Assembly: GCA_015499995.1 (NCBI GenBank)
Contig: JADNRV010000535.1
Location: forward strand, 1 to 25,927
Origin: Flammula alnicola
Taxonomy: Eukaryota; Basidiomycota; Agaricomycetes; Agaricales; Strophariaceae
DNA: 25,927 nt
Direction: 5' to 3'
Shown: positions 8,076-18,566 of the stretch, one piece after another
How the letters are laid out: each line of letters begins with the position of its first letter
How positions within the stretch are numbered: the stretch's first letter is position 1
Notes under the pieces: model-generated
Databases searched by the model: none
Told to the model about the DNA's origin: nothing
The model's input: only the letters and a program-made list of their open reading frames with translations
Made by a program: the position numbers and the translations under genes

Positions 8076-9248
8076 TTACTTTTTCAACTTTTCTACGAGC
8101 TCAGGTACAGCATCAAATATATCAGCAATGAGTCCAACATCAGCAACTTGGAAGATGGGAGCATCTGCATCCTGTTTATTGAAAGAGACACCGTATGAGC
8201 GACACAATTCATAGGATAACTTTAACACCTAACAAACCTTGTTGATAGCGACAATGAGCTTCGAGTCCTTCATACCCGCAAGATGCTGAATGGCGCCAGA
8301 GATTCCGAGAGCCATGTAAAGCTCCGGAGCAACGACCTTGCCTGTTTGTCCCACTTGCAAGGAGTTGTCCGCGTACCCAGCGTCCACAGCCGCGCGCGAT
8401 GCACCGACGGCCGCGCCTAATGCGTCAGCGAGGGGGTAGAGCGTCTGCTGGAACGTCTCTGCGTTCTTCAACGCCCGTCCACCAGAGACGACACGCGAAG
8501 CAACGCCCAGGTCTGGTCGATCCGACTTGGCGATGGTGGCCTTGATGTGCACAGTCGATGGGTCGTTAACGTCTACGGGGTCAACGGTCTTGTCTGTTGC
8601 GCTGGTAGCCTCCTGTTGTGCAGCAGGCGCGAAGGCTGTAGAGCGCACGGTGAAGAACTTGATGGGGATAGCAGATGGCGCGCGAACGGTGGCGATGGCG
8701 TTGCCTGCGTAGATGGGCCGGGTAAATGTGGTACTGCCGGATGAGGCGTCGTGCTCGAGGGATGTGACATCGGAGATGGCGGGAACGTCTAGACGGGCTG
8801 CGACGCGCGGCAGGAGGGACTTGGCAGAGGACGAAGTGGCAGAGACGACGTGCGTGAAAGGTGTGGAGTCGGACAGGAGCTTCTCCAGCAGCGGCGAGAG
8901 CGTCTCTGGGATAGGCTCGGCGTATTGTGGGGATGTCGAGTGAAGGACAGAGGTAACGCCTTTCAATCTATATACGCGAAATATGAGATAGTGTCAGTCA
9001 AATAAAATAGAAACAGGAGGAACGCACTTTTTCACTGTGTCCACAACCCCCTGGACATGTTCCGAGCTGCCTACAACCAAGGCAGAGACCTCGCCTCCGA
9101 GCTGCTCAGCGGCAGTCAACGCAGACAGGGAACCTGAGTCGATAACGCCTCCGCGATGCTCGAGAAAGACGAGGGCATGTGGAGAAGCAGCAGTCGCGTA
9201 AGACCGAGCAAATGCCCTCCGGCAGAATATGGAACTGGTTCGCAACAT
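8076..9248 (-). CDS. ETFA: Electron transfer flavoprotein alpha subunit, mitochondrial
   Basis: Mitochondrial matrix FAD protein. With the beta subunit it takes electrons from acyl-CoA and other dehydrogenases and passes them to ETF-ubiquinone oxidoreductase. Exons 9028-9248, 8238-8967 and 8076-8171, with introns of 60 and 66 nt (GTGCGT and GTTTGT donors), give 348 aa with consistent phases, close to the usual length. The N terminus [20 protein letters not shown] is Arg/Ser-rich without acids, a typical matrix presequence. The first domain begins [20 protein letters not shown]. The FAD-binding C-terminal domain carries [28 protein letters not shown] and the family signature [17 protein letters not shown] followed by IVAINKDADAPIF, ending ELVEKLKK. 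No key residue is missing. An upstream intron directly precedes the ATG. Confidence 0.97.
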
Positions 9249-9301
9249 CTAAAACAACTATTGAGGACATTTTAACGTGGAATCCAATAGAGGGTACTCA
9301 C
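9249..9301 (-). other. 5' UTR intron of ETFA
   Basis: On the minus strand GTGAGTACCC starts at 9301, and the segment ends TTGTTTTAG immediately before the ETFA ATG. At 53 nt it has the size and borders of the other introns here. The sequence before it holds an upstream ATG (9403-9405) opening a short frame that begins MIRGTPGTRTAGKAFANLL. After splicing, that frame overlaps the ETFA start out of frame. Whether it is translated cannot be told from sequence. Confidence 0.6.
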
Positions 9302-11257
9302 TGGAGGGAATCCGTCCTCTTCGTCCGAGTCTCGAGGGATACGAACTCGAGCAAGTTTGCAAAGGCTTTCCCGGCCGTCCGCGTTCCGGGTGTCCCTCGA
9401 ATCATGTGCCAGTATCAGTATTCCCACGATGATACGATGGCCTTATTCAATTTTCGGACAACATTCTTTTCAACGTCCGAGTTCTTTTGACCTACCTTTA
9501 AATCTTGCTAGACTCTCGCGCGTACATTGCTAGCATGACTCTATCGGATCTTGAGCTCGGCGCTGCAGTCTATGCCTTGAAAACTCGGTTTCTTTCGACG
9601 AGGGGCCTCCAATCCCCTCAGCGAAGTTTCTTGCCAAAGTACTCGTAGATTTTTCGAGCCTTGGAAAGATGAATTCGGAACAAGGTCTTGGCTATTCAAA
9701 CTGGAAACGATTTTTTCTCCAGTTGCTTCTTGACATTGGCGTCCTTGATGAATTATGGTCACTTCTAGATCTTCGTTTCTTCAGAGATTTGGGTTTTAGG
9801 TCGCAGCGCATCGGCCTTAGTCCTGAGGAACTCATTAATGCTATCTGGATTCTGTAGCTCGCGCCCCACCGGCATCAGATGTGTATGTCATGCCATTTGT
9901 GCAGAATTTCAGTAGTGATTTCTCGGGCCCAACGATAATGGCAATATGAATGCTCATTCGAGTTTTCTCGAAGTGAACCTCCGGGCAACCAGGGTAGCCA
10001 AGAATGTGTTCGGGGTTATTCCAGCAGCTTTGACGTTACGAGAGATGATGAATTCATTTTAGCCGAGGCCATCTGGGAGCCTGCTTGCCACACTCGTACT
10101 GAATGTCTGGCAATAGTCGCGGGTTTACTGGCCTAGTACTCAGGGACGCTGTGAAGAACCTGCGATTATGTAGTGATCGATTGTGCCTGTGGCGTGGCGT
10201 CCACTGTAGGCAGCATACTTACGCTTGAAACCTCGAGACCTGACTCCCAGTGGATAAGTCAGGGTTCGAAATATTACCATCGCGTTATAGGCATAGGCTC
10301 AGTCAAATCTCTTCCGAGCGTAGACGATCTTGGAATAGGACTACACCGGTCCACCGCAATGCATTTGGCGAACGAGTCGTACATTCTTATTTGAAGCGGC
10401 GGCCATGTTCTAGTAGATAACCGATCGGCAACTTGTAGGGATGTCGGCATCACACTGCGCCACACAGCATGATCTGAATTTCCGGGAAGCTTGGATCGTC
10501 GTGAGGTTTAACTCTGAAAACCTAGCTTTGCTTAGATATTAACATTAACTTCACTTCCTGGTTTGTCTGATACCCTCGAGTGAAGACAGCCCTCTAGCAT
10601 CAGGAAAAAGCATCGAGGAATCTACAGTGCTACGGGTTATGGTGAGCTATGATGTAGCACTACAAAAAAGGGAGGAATCAATATAACTGCCATAGCCGAA
10701 ACACTCTTTCCTGATGGCCTACACTGCCCGCCTAAGCCAGTATCATTTTCATCGCCACTCTACGCTGCTTTTTCGGGGGGTCCGACGGCCCATCTAAACT
10801 CTTCGAAACAAAGAGATATCACAGCACGTCAGTGTGTCGGACATCCAGTCACAGCTCATCGGTAATCTGATCATCAACCAAAAGAGAGTCGCGATATCTT
10901 GAACGAGCTCGAGTGGCAAGGGCAACGGCCGAAGAAAAACAAAGAGATTCGAAAAGCCATTGCCATAAAATGAAGTCACAATCTACAGCCACTTATCAGA
11001 GCCTCGGCGATATCTTTGTTAACTTGGAGCAATGTATTGAAAGGTACTGAAGATCAGGATTTCGGTAACTCTCCAATAAACTCACACAAGTGACTGGATC
11101 CCCGGGCCCGACCCTGCGGTATCATATAAAATGGCGAGCATTAAATGAGAGGCGTCGAGTGCTCCCATCGGTTCACTATCCAAAGGCCACGCCACTCGTC
11201 AATTCGTTATCCACTCTTGAAGGCGCTTGAAGGCTTTGCAACCTCCTCCTTGTCTCA
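9302..11257. other. Long gap with no supported gene
   Basis: Almost 2 kb. The left end must contain the ETFA promoter and the right end the promoter of the 177-aa gene (TATCATATAAAATGG near 11120 is TATA-like). ORFs such as 9669-9857 (62 codons, ending EELINAIWIL) are short, unspliced and unlike anything I know. An 8-bp inverted repeat AGTGCTAC/GTAGCACT (10626-10633 and 10654-10661) encloses 20 nt. No tRNA fold, terminal repeat pair or transposase motif was seen. Confidence 0.5.
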
Positions 11258-11920
11258 ATGTCTTCCGCTCCCCCCACTCCCACTTTACCGGAAAGCGACC
11301 AATACTTGGACATTAGGATACGTGCTATAAGAACTGCTGTATTCCTCCACCTCAACAACAGTAGGTACGTGATAAGCCCCTTCTCGTTCTACCCCGGGCC
11401 AGTCATCTTGCTGAGCGTACGCTTTACACGCCAGTCAACGAACATCCACTATTTTAAACTGGAGACAACTTGCAAGTGACAATATAACTCTCTACGCAAA
11501 CCATTACCAAGTGCATCCTGACGGTGAAGTCATCTCAAAACAAGAAGTCGCATTCCGAGACGCGCTCGACTTGATTTCGTCCGACAGACTGAAACAAATG
11601 ACCAACGATGAAGTGGTCATTGCGGTCGTGAACGAGATGTCAGATGTTCTCGTACGTATCGGGTGCTGAATAAAAAAAAATTCAATGCTGTACTGAAGCC
11701 TCATATGCAGGATAGCCTTTTGTCGGATCCTCTAGCCACTCCGACCGACTCGGATCCAACAGACTCGGATAGAGCACCGTTTGATGCCCATAGAAGAGCG
11801 TTTTCTGACTCTCAAGTTCGGTATGCGTCTCATGTTGTTGGCTCGACGATGGGCCCTTCGGTGGGTGTTGATGCCGATGCCGACACTGGCCCCAGTCCAG
11901 AGGGATCCCAGCAGGAATAA
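11258..11920 (+). CDS. Hypothetical protein, 177 aa
   Basis: Exons 11258-11364, 11435-11651 and 11711-11920, with GTACGT donors and CAG acceptors. The sum is 534 nt, exactly 178 codons. The upstream acceptor at 11434 was preferred to a later one because it keeps the frame open (SQRTSTILNWRQLASDN). The protein starts MSSAPPTPTLPESDQYLDI and has a helical N-terminal half (RIRAIRTAVFLHLNN, VAFRDALDLISSDRLKQ, VVIAVVNEMSDVL). It ends in an acidic Ser/Asp/Pro-rich tail with DSDPTDSD and VDADADTG. There is no signal peptide or membrane segment. The helix ending RLKQMTNDEVVIAVVNEM loosely recalls short SHD-type repeats of Spa2/GIT proteins, too weakly to name it. Not recognised. Confidence 0.7.
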
Positions 11921-12200
11921 TTAAAATCGCCCCTAGATTGCAGTGCCGACGAGCGAGTCCCTTGTCGAGGCGTGCCCTGTGTTACATTGATGAAGAGATG
12001 AGCTAAAAGACCCTTTGATGTATTGAATAGATAATCTGGGCTGCTGAGTGGAAGTATGCGCGTTCGTTTTCGAGTATAGATCTCCCAAAATGTGATGGTT
12101 ACCTAATTATATGGTTTATAAAAGCTGGTCTTTCGGGAAGAAAAGGCCCAGTACTTGCCTAGTCAGAAATCCCGAAATGTGGGGCACGTCTGGAAGGGAA
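11921..12200. other. Convergent 3' flanks
   Basis: 280 nt between the stop of the plus-strand 177-aa gene and the stop of the minus-strand Cys-rich model. It is AT-rich 3' flank, and no other feature was seen. Confidence 0.4.
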
Positions 12201-12638
12201 CTACGGAGGACCGGTCTTCAGCTTCAGGCTTTGTGCCGATGCATCTAGAAGTGTATCTGCCCTCCACTCCATCATTGCATGCCGCGAACGGCTGTCGGGC
12301 AGGAGAAGAATTCTCAGGTCAATATGTGCTTTCGTCATGACCCCCAGTGCACCATTTACACGACAAAAGCGCCTAGAAATTATTCTGGCGGTCCAACGCA
12401 TGTCTAGATGTTTAAGAATAAGCACGCCAAACGCAATGCGATGAACTCCAACTCACATTGTTCGCGAGATACCAATCATTGCCGACGAAATAGGTCTTCC
12501 ATCCAAAGTTTCCAAACTGGCGATAAGGGCTTTGGCCTGCGAAATGCGCTTGAACACGGTTATGTGATGTAGGACACGGCCGTTTGGGTCGTTGCATGTG
12601 CAATCGTGGCAAAAACAGACTAACTTTTGGCTAGGCAT
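12201..12638 (-). CDS. Possible two-exon Cys-rich protein, 117 aa
   Basis: Exons 12457-12638 and 12201-12372 join across an 84-nt intron (GTGAGT donor, TTTCTAG acceptor) with matching phase, giving 118 codons including the stop. The protein starts MPSQKLVCFCHDCTC and continues NDPNGRVLHHITVFKR. Clustered CxCxxCxC near the N terminus with nearby histidines suggests a small metal-binding module. It resembles the short Cys-rich N-terminal stretch that opens many transposon-associated Agaricomycete proteins (for example KDZ-type). The second exon is unremarkable. It is divergent to the 676-aa gene, with 219 nt between the starts. It could be a solo N-terminal fragment of a transposon gene or a chance model. 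Confidence 0.35.
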
Positions 12639-12857
12639 GGTAGAAGATGGTAGTTTAATTCAAGAGGCACGGTGGAAGCTGATAACGATAATCTCCAAAC
12701 TCCAGAGTCCAAATTGAAATACAGTACAGGCTCGCCAATCAATCGCGGGCACGTGCGACAGTTCCGACCTAATATCATTGTCAGTGTCACAGTGCCGACT
12801 TTGTACATCAGCTATGGACTCGCTGACATTTTCTGCCCCCAGTCCTTGAACGCTCCT

Positions 12858-15295
12858 ATGCAGCTCCAAAACGATCAAGGAGAATGGGTTCGTGCTGAAG
12901 TATTAAACCCTTCTGTGCAGAATCAACCATACGATCCACAAGGGCCAACACCTAGTTCGGCATACTATCCAAATGCCCCACCGCATAGTCTTCCCCACCA
13001 TTCCAGCACACCTGCCTCGTTCCAACAAGGTTTGCTTTTGGTTTACTTGCCCTTCATGGGTGTACCGTACTCTGGAGCTTATCCCCTTTTCAGCAGGACA
13101 CGGAGGAGCGGACATCGCGTCGTTCCTTCACATTCCGTGCGTCAAGAAGCTTTACGAGGCGTATTTTGGCTTGTCAGGTACCGTAACGCGCCTCTGCGAG
13201 GAGAACCATGAGTTGCGGGAGGGACTAGCAAGGTTGAATGGGGAGCTGGCTCAGAGTCCGCAGCTGGAAGGCCCAGAAAACTAGTACGTTCCAGTTTCAT
13301 ATCAGTGCTACATTATACTGAAACAGCAACAGTGCAGTGTATCGACATCCTATGTCCGGAAGCCTTGCACCAAGCGACTCCCTCTCACAGCGGCTGTCAA
13401 GGCAATCGTCTGGTAGCTTTGAATCCAGAGAAATTCAAAGAGCCAACGCACCTCTTTTTTCTACTCCTCACACTCAACCAACAACACGCCCTAACGACCT
13501 CCCGTTTGAGGTTCTCTGGCAGAGGGATGACTGTAAACTCGATAAACACGGTGCCCGACCAATAAAAAGTAATAGCAGCCGCCCACGAATGAAGAGCGCC
13601 ATCCGCGATAAGGACGGGACCCCGATCGACAAAGGTCATTTCAAAACGATACAGAAATCGGTAAAAACACAAGTGGCAATATTAATTCAAGAGGAAGAAG
13701 AGCAGCTAAAAAGAAGCTTACCGACTGACAAGATCACTAAAACATATTTCGAAAGTTGTCGAGCAAAGCAGTGGCTGCACGCGATAGCGGTAATCGAGGA
13801 TGAACATCCGATACTGGCCTATGCAGCTGCACATTGGAAAGCCGAGCAGCTGCTCACGAATCGGCTCACAAGCAGGCGAAGTCACCACAAGAAGGCCAGC
13901 GGACACCAGTCCAAGAAGATGAAGCGGTCAGCAAAAGGCAACGGAAGAAGGGATGGTGGCAGCGAGACTAGCGAGGAGGAAGACAGTGAGGAGGAGGCCG
14001 ATGAAGGTGGTAGTAAGGAGAAGGCGGCTGCTGGCTTGAAGAGGAAACGAGCCAAGTCTGTATCGAACCCGTCAGACATGTTGAGTACGAGTTCAAGGCT
14101 TTTGGTGGCACATGGGGATATGACCACAGAGACCTCGGAAACTACAGTACGCCCACCTCATGCCTTGTCACTAAGTCTAATATCTGTAGATGCAACATGT
14201 AAGTCCCTCCAGATCATCTCATTCAAGTTCCCTTACCTGATTCCCTTTGCCACTTACACAGATGATGGTCTTAAAGGTATGCTGAGCCTCGTGCCCTTAT
14301 TTGAAAAGCTAACTCACAATTTTTCTGACAGACATTTTCTCTACAATGTTCAACAAGAACACGCTGCCACGTGCGATTGAGCTACTTGAAGCTCTAGAGA
14401 AGATATCCGGCTCTGCAGCTCTGAATAGCGGCAGTCCATCATCCACCGTCCTCCAATTTATTGAACGCATCGAATCCGCAGATCCCAACACGCCCGATAT
14501 TGATGAACACGATACAAACATTGGCTGGGGGCATTCCCAGTTCACATCGGGCGGTCTAACTTGTCGTTCCGTCCTCCAGACTTGGTCAGACATCGGTAAT
14601 GTAAAGACCGCTCACCGTCTCCTTGCAGCGAGTCTCAAAACATGCTTGGTTGCTCGCCACCTATGCTTCACTAACAAAATTTTGATGTCGGATTCGTCAT
14701 CATATCTCAGTGACACATACCTTTGTGAAGTAGTGGAAATTCTTTGGAACTTCCGAGCACAAGTAAGTGGATTAACCTTATATCTCTTATAGATACTATA
14801 AATTTACTCATTTATGATTGTCAGGATACTTCGGATTCGGCCCATCTGGCAGCAGCCGGGCATGCTTCCACTGCTGCAGCAACTATTGAAGCCTCTGCTG
14901 CCAGTGGCTCGACCCAAATTTTTGAGCCTGCATCCCATGTGCAGGAGCCAAATGAAAACTCGAAGCGCCTTGAACGACTTCATGCCGATGAGCTCAAGAC
15001 TTGGATGGCAGATCATTCGATTCCACTGCCAGCGCGTAACAGACGGAAGAAACATGGTAAAGTTATCGTTCACAGATTGGGATTTCGTAATATTCTCTCT
15101 AATTTCTCATCACACAGATTTGATTGCAACTATCATTCACGCGGGTGGCGAGAAAATACCCTCCGATGAAGATATCTCCCGCACAATTAGTCAGGTATGT
15201 ATTGTCCTTACTCCTAAGTTGAAACGACCCACTTTCTGACAACACGTTGCCAGCGAACTTCTCACAAACGCGGTTCCGCCACGAAACCTGCCTAA
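12858..15295 (+). CDS. Probable nuclear protein with SAP-like C terminus, 676 aa
   Basis: Eight exons: 12858-13029, 13094-13283, 13327-14198, 14262-14276, 14332-14762, 14825-15056, 15118-15194, 15254-15295. They total 2031 nt with all phases agreeing. The start MQLQNDQGEWVRAEVLNP was chosen because CCCCCAG at about 12835-12841 looks like a 5' UTR intron acceptor; a longer frame to 12672 is less protein-like. Order: Pro/Ser/His-rich N terminus (1-58); a helical, coiled-coil-like segment (VTRLCEENHELREGLARLN); a conserved-looking core at about 212-301 (SAIRDKDGTPIDKGHFKTI, TKTYFESCRAKQWLHAI, AYAAAHWKAEQLL); basic patches KKMKRSAK and LKRKRAK around an acidic run (SEEEDSEEEADE); and a SAP-like end at about 610-650 (DELKTWMADHSIPLP, RRKKHDLIATII). 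The core resembles lineage-specific Agaricomycete proteins without known function. DNA binding and nuclear location are inferences. Confidence 0.8.
14262..14276 (+). other. 15-nt microexon in the 676-aa gene
   Basis: ATGATGGTCTTAAAG is flanked by TTACACAG and GTATGC. It contributes YDDGLKD to the protein and restores the frame between 14198 and 14332. Skipping it removes five residues but keeps the frame. Confidence 0.65.
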
Positions 15296-16170
15296 TATGC
15301 AATCAGATGATTCGGAAACCCTCTTACAGGCGCCCTCAAGCTATAGGCGCTGATGCTTCGCGGACGAAGCCTCAGCCCCGCTGGATTGCTATCGTTGGCT
15401 CCGGGCTTGGCGCCTTCGGGTCTCATACAGGTAATTGTCTGTGGCATGCGGACAACCGGTGTTTCTCTCGATGTAGTATCAATTGAATACAACATATGAG
15501 TGACTTCGGAATGACTTCAGACAATAGTCAACGGTGACAAGTAAGTTTTTCCATTCCCGACTATCTCGTGACTAATCCATGACTACATACTGACTTGATT
15601 TTTTACTGAGCGCGTCACTAAGTTGTATAGCACGGCTTGGAAACGGCCAAGAAGGATTCAAGGAACAGAAACTGCACCTGAGGTCTGAAGACATAAAGGC
15701 GACAGAGGACATTTATCGAAGGTTTGAAAAAGGATTATGATTGAACTATTCTAGACCACAGATATAGTCAGTAGTAACCACTGGAACGTTGAAAGAGATA
15801 CATGTATATTACATTACAGAAGAGACATGGATGTATGTCCCAAAACTACGAGCGCCGCGTCTTAACGCCAGTACTAGTGACTTCGACAACGCTCAACTCT
15901 GAAGAGACTAGCAAACCCGAATTCCCGTGGTTCCACCCAGCCCCAAGACGAGACTGAGCAGCGAGAACAGCGGGCCGACTGATATTCCACGAACGTAACA
16001 GGCCTCGAGTGTATGTGTGTCCCCGAAGGGAAGACTGAGGCCTTGACTATGTCCATGGGTCGAGTTTTGAAAAGATAAAGGAGTCACGCATTAAAGATGT
16101 AGATCGTGAGATTTAGTTTCTCGTGGCGATTTCAGCGGCGCAGAATCACATCTCGAGGAGATGATGTGGT
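15296..16170. other. Intergenic region without a supported gene
   Basis: 875 nt downstream of the 676-aa gene. Short ORFs exist on both strands (for example minus 15874-16056) but none has recognisable motifs or splice context. Nothing else was seen. Confidence 0.45.
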
Positions 16171-16432
16171 AGCACAGAGAGAGAGCAGCGAGTCTTTTGA
16201 AGAAAATAATCTTCCCACGATCTGCTTTGATTCTAAACAACACCATCGTCGGTAGAGGCTTGGCATTTCGAATGCTCTGTCCGCGACACGTGTCGGACAG
16301 GTTTGAATATTCAGGACGCTTATTACCGCGTCCACGATTTTCAGAAGTTATGAATATTCATTCGACGGTTTGCGGATTTTCGCCTTCATATCCGCAACTC
16401 CTTTACAAATACTACTCAGTATCGTGACAGGT
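16171..16432 (+). repeat. Direct repeat, left copy (broken 5' end of the XPF-like gene)
   Basis: Matches 18271-18566 in the same orientation. Shared strings include CGAGTCTTTT, AGAGGCTTGGCATTT, CGGACAGGTTT, AATATTCAGGA, TATGAATATYCATTCGACGG, TTTCGCCTTCATATCCGCAA and CTCCTTTACAAATACT. The copy covers promoter and 5' UTR sequence plus about 25 codons of the gene starting at 18490. Here the frame is broken after MNIHST and ends in TGA, and about 45 nt of the upstream part are missing. Similarity stops near 16432. Together with the right copy it brackets the GH16 gene. Confidence 0.8.
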
Positions 16433-16567
16433 AATAGTACGAAGCAAACCAGACAATGGTTGGCCAATAATCAAAGCTACACATCACATAGTGGTCCAAC
16501 AAGTTTCCAAGGGAATGCGAGTAATATAGGTATGTACGTATTGAATGCCCGAGTCCAAATCACAAAG

Positions 16568-16591
16568 TGTCCGAAAATTGTCCGAAAATTG
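16568..16591. repeat. Tandem 11-bp duplication TGTCCGAAAAT
   Basis: Two perfect adjacent copies of an 11-bp unit lie just downstream (3') of the GH16 stop codon on the other strand. Probably a simple slippage duplication. Confidence 0.6.
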
Positions 16592-16623
16592 TTTTAGATA
16601 GTAGAGTATGTCCGTTACCGTCA

Positions 16624-18060
16624 TCAGAAAAGGAGTACCACAGTAGAAGCCAGGAAAAAGGACAGTGGCAACACGTCTGAAAAACGTGTAGAAGAGCCTG
16701 AAGAGGAAGAGGGGGATTTCGTCGGCGTAACCACCACGGAGGTGCTGACCGCTTGGGCGTCTGTCTGAGGACTGGGTGTGTTCGATGCGATGCTAGATGG
16801 AGCGACAACATTCGATGAGAGGTACGTGCGAATGTATGAAATTTCCCAGTAGGCGGTGGCGTAGTTGCTCCCATTACCGATGACATTGTCGTTGACCTGG
16901 AAGAGGGTTTTACCTTCAGAGATTTTGTCGTGAATAATATAGCAAAGGAGTACTTACGCAGCTGTTTGTGGGCGTCTGGCACGTTGAGGAATAGATGCTT
17001 GGTACACCGGCCCTGCGAGACACCACTCAGTCGAATGTGCGAAAGCGATGAGATGTACACGTACCAATGGCCGCAAAGAGTGGTCAGCAATACCAGGGTC
17101 TGGGGTGGGAAAAATTCCGTGAAATTACAGCTGGTCGGAGAGTAGGCGGATGAAGGCAGCCCCCATGAAGTGGTATCCATCTGGGAAGTGGAGGTGGCAG
17201 TTTTGATACTATCGGGTATATCTGGCCGCTAGATCGATCGAGTTAGCTTTTCAAAGATAAGCAGCATTCGCATCCAGACATACACTCCAGAACCAAGAAT
17301 TAATCCCCGTAGTCTCATACTGGAGGGCGAAGACGCCTCCTCCGGCTTGTGCAAAGCCTGCACCGAAGCTATTGGGCTTGTTCTCAGCGACGATGCAGCC
17401 ACGAGCCAACGAGCAGTCGGTTTCAAGTGTCGTGCCTTCCTGGCCAGAGGGCTGCGTTTCGGCCTTTGTACACCCTGCGGTGCTGTGCAGCGCGACTTGA
17501 TTGTGATCCATGTTGTTAATCGCCTCGATGATGTCGATTTCTCCTGCCAACGGCCATGTTTGCTCTATACCATAACTCCAAAAGGAGGGCCAGACGGAGC
17601 AGCCATATGGGATGTGCACGGCGTCTATGATAATCAGAGAGCCTGCGCCATAGCTGTCCAGCGATGTAAGGCGAATCTACGTGGCATAAGTTCATGCAGA
17701 CGGATTCGATGCGATAGAGTGCTTACCGACTCCCGGTTGACAATGGGTGCTGGCAGAATTGTCGTGGTATTGTCAACCTTGACGACTGCATTCCCTGCGC
17801 TATTGATCAACGTCAGGCCTTTAGAGACGGCGGTGGGTTGGTCCAGGTAAGTCACATTCCCTATACAGGAGTTAAAATGCCAATTCAACGGGTTAGGGAA
17901 AAAAATTCTCACCCCAGGTCGTGTTGTCAACATTTCCGTAATACGCAAACTTGTTGAAGAAGTTGTCCCCTGCATACTCGCGAACAGGGTTGTAAATCGC
18001 AGAGGCTTGGCTGAAAAGACAGGGGAGGGCGCAAAGTATCCTCAACGGAAAGCGTCCCAT
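16624..18060 (-). CDS. GH16 laminarinase-type beta-1,3(4)-glucanase, GPI-anchored
   Basis: Six exons (17913-18060, 17727-17860, 17284-17676, 17065-17228, 16958-17012, 16624-16896) sum to 1167 nt, 388 aa, with all phases consistent. Retaining glycoside hydrolase of the fungal GH16 type. It hydrolyses beta-1,3(1,4)-glucans, likely in cell-wall remodelling. Signal peptide MGRFPLRILCALPCLFSQASA. The catalytic motif GEIDIIE gives nucleophile Glu140, Asp142 and acid/base Glu145, preceded by the aromatic YGCSVWPSFWSYG cleft strand. Family strands NPNSFGAGF-like (NKPNSFGAGFAQAGGG) and YWEISYIRTY follow. The C terminus has a Ser/Thr-rich spacer (SPSSSSGSS) and a hydrophobic tail (LPLSFFLASTVVLLF) ending at the stop, the layout of a GPI-anchor signal, so the product is expected at the plasma membrane or wall. 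Conserved NxT/S sites include NTT and NGS. The gene is intact and lies between direct repeats of its neighbour's 5' end. Confidence 0.95.
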
Positions 18061-18270
18061 GGCATACAGAAGGTGGGAGACGAGGAGGAAACAAGGCGGA
18101 GTAAGTTGGCCATGCCATGTTGATTTTTCCGTCGCGATCAAAAAACTAAAATAGACCCAACCTAGCCACGCAAAACAACTGCTCCTGCCGTTTCGGATGG
18201 TGATAACGATGAAAACGCATTTCTCAAGAAACAAATGGAATAAAATTGAAAAGATAGTCAGAGGGCTTGC
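18061..18270. promoter_or_regulatory. Upstream region of the GH16 gene
   Basis: 210 nt before the GH16 start. The minus-strand reading frame stays open upstream of the chosen ATG, but the ATG at 18060 is preferred because it places a clean signal peptide at the N terminus. No specific site was identified. Confidence 0.35.
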
Positions 18271-18566
18271 AGGGCAGAGAGGCGAGTCTTTTATTTAAAT
18301 AATATTCCCACGATTTGCTTTGAATCTAAGTACATAAATAACACAGCAGAGGCTTGGCATTTTGTGTCCTTTGCATCTGACCGCGACGCGCGCCGGACAG
18401 GTTTCAATATTCAGGATACTTATTATCGCACTGCTCAGAATCGTTCTATCAAAAGCCTTACATTATATGCTGCTCGATTTTCAGAGGTTATGAATATCCA
18501 TTCGACGGAATCTGCAGAGTTTCGCCTTCATATCCGCAACCTCCTTTACAAATACTCAGTATCGCA
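18271..18566 (+). repeat. Direct repeat, right copy (intact 5' end of the XPF-like gene)
   Basis: Partner of 16171-16432. It spans the presumed promoter and 5' UTR (18271-18489) and the first codons from ATG 18490. This copy keeps the open frame (MNIHSTESAEFRLHIRNLL) and is therefore taken as the original. Confidence 0.8.

Noticed and set aside
9669..9857. 62-codon plus-strand ORF, Leu-rich (FFLQLLLDIGVL)
   Set aside because: Single exon, no recognisable family, no splice partners on either side; chance length in a gap.
10240..10300. Possible tRNA T-arm (GGGTTCGAAA)
   Set aside because: The flanking bases do not form the T stem, and no anticodon or acceptor stem can be drawn.
10626..10661. 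AGTGCTAC/GTAGCACT as terminal inverted repeat of a mini transposon
   Set aside because: Arms of 8 bp enclose only 20 nt, and there is no target-site duplication; expected by chance at this length.
12672..13211. Longer start (MEADNDN...) for the 676-aa protein
   Set aside because: The extra N terminus has no domain-like character, the region has a likely UTR intron acceptor just before ATG 12858, and the ORF's 3' part reads through a clear intron in the wrong frame.
16930..17850. Plus-strand ORFs over the GH16 region
   Set aside because: They are antisense shadows of exons that encode the GH16 catalytic domain on the minus strand.
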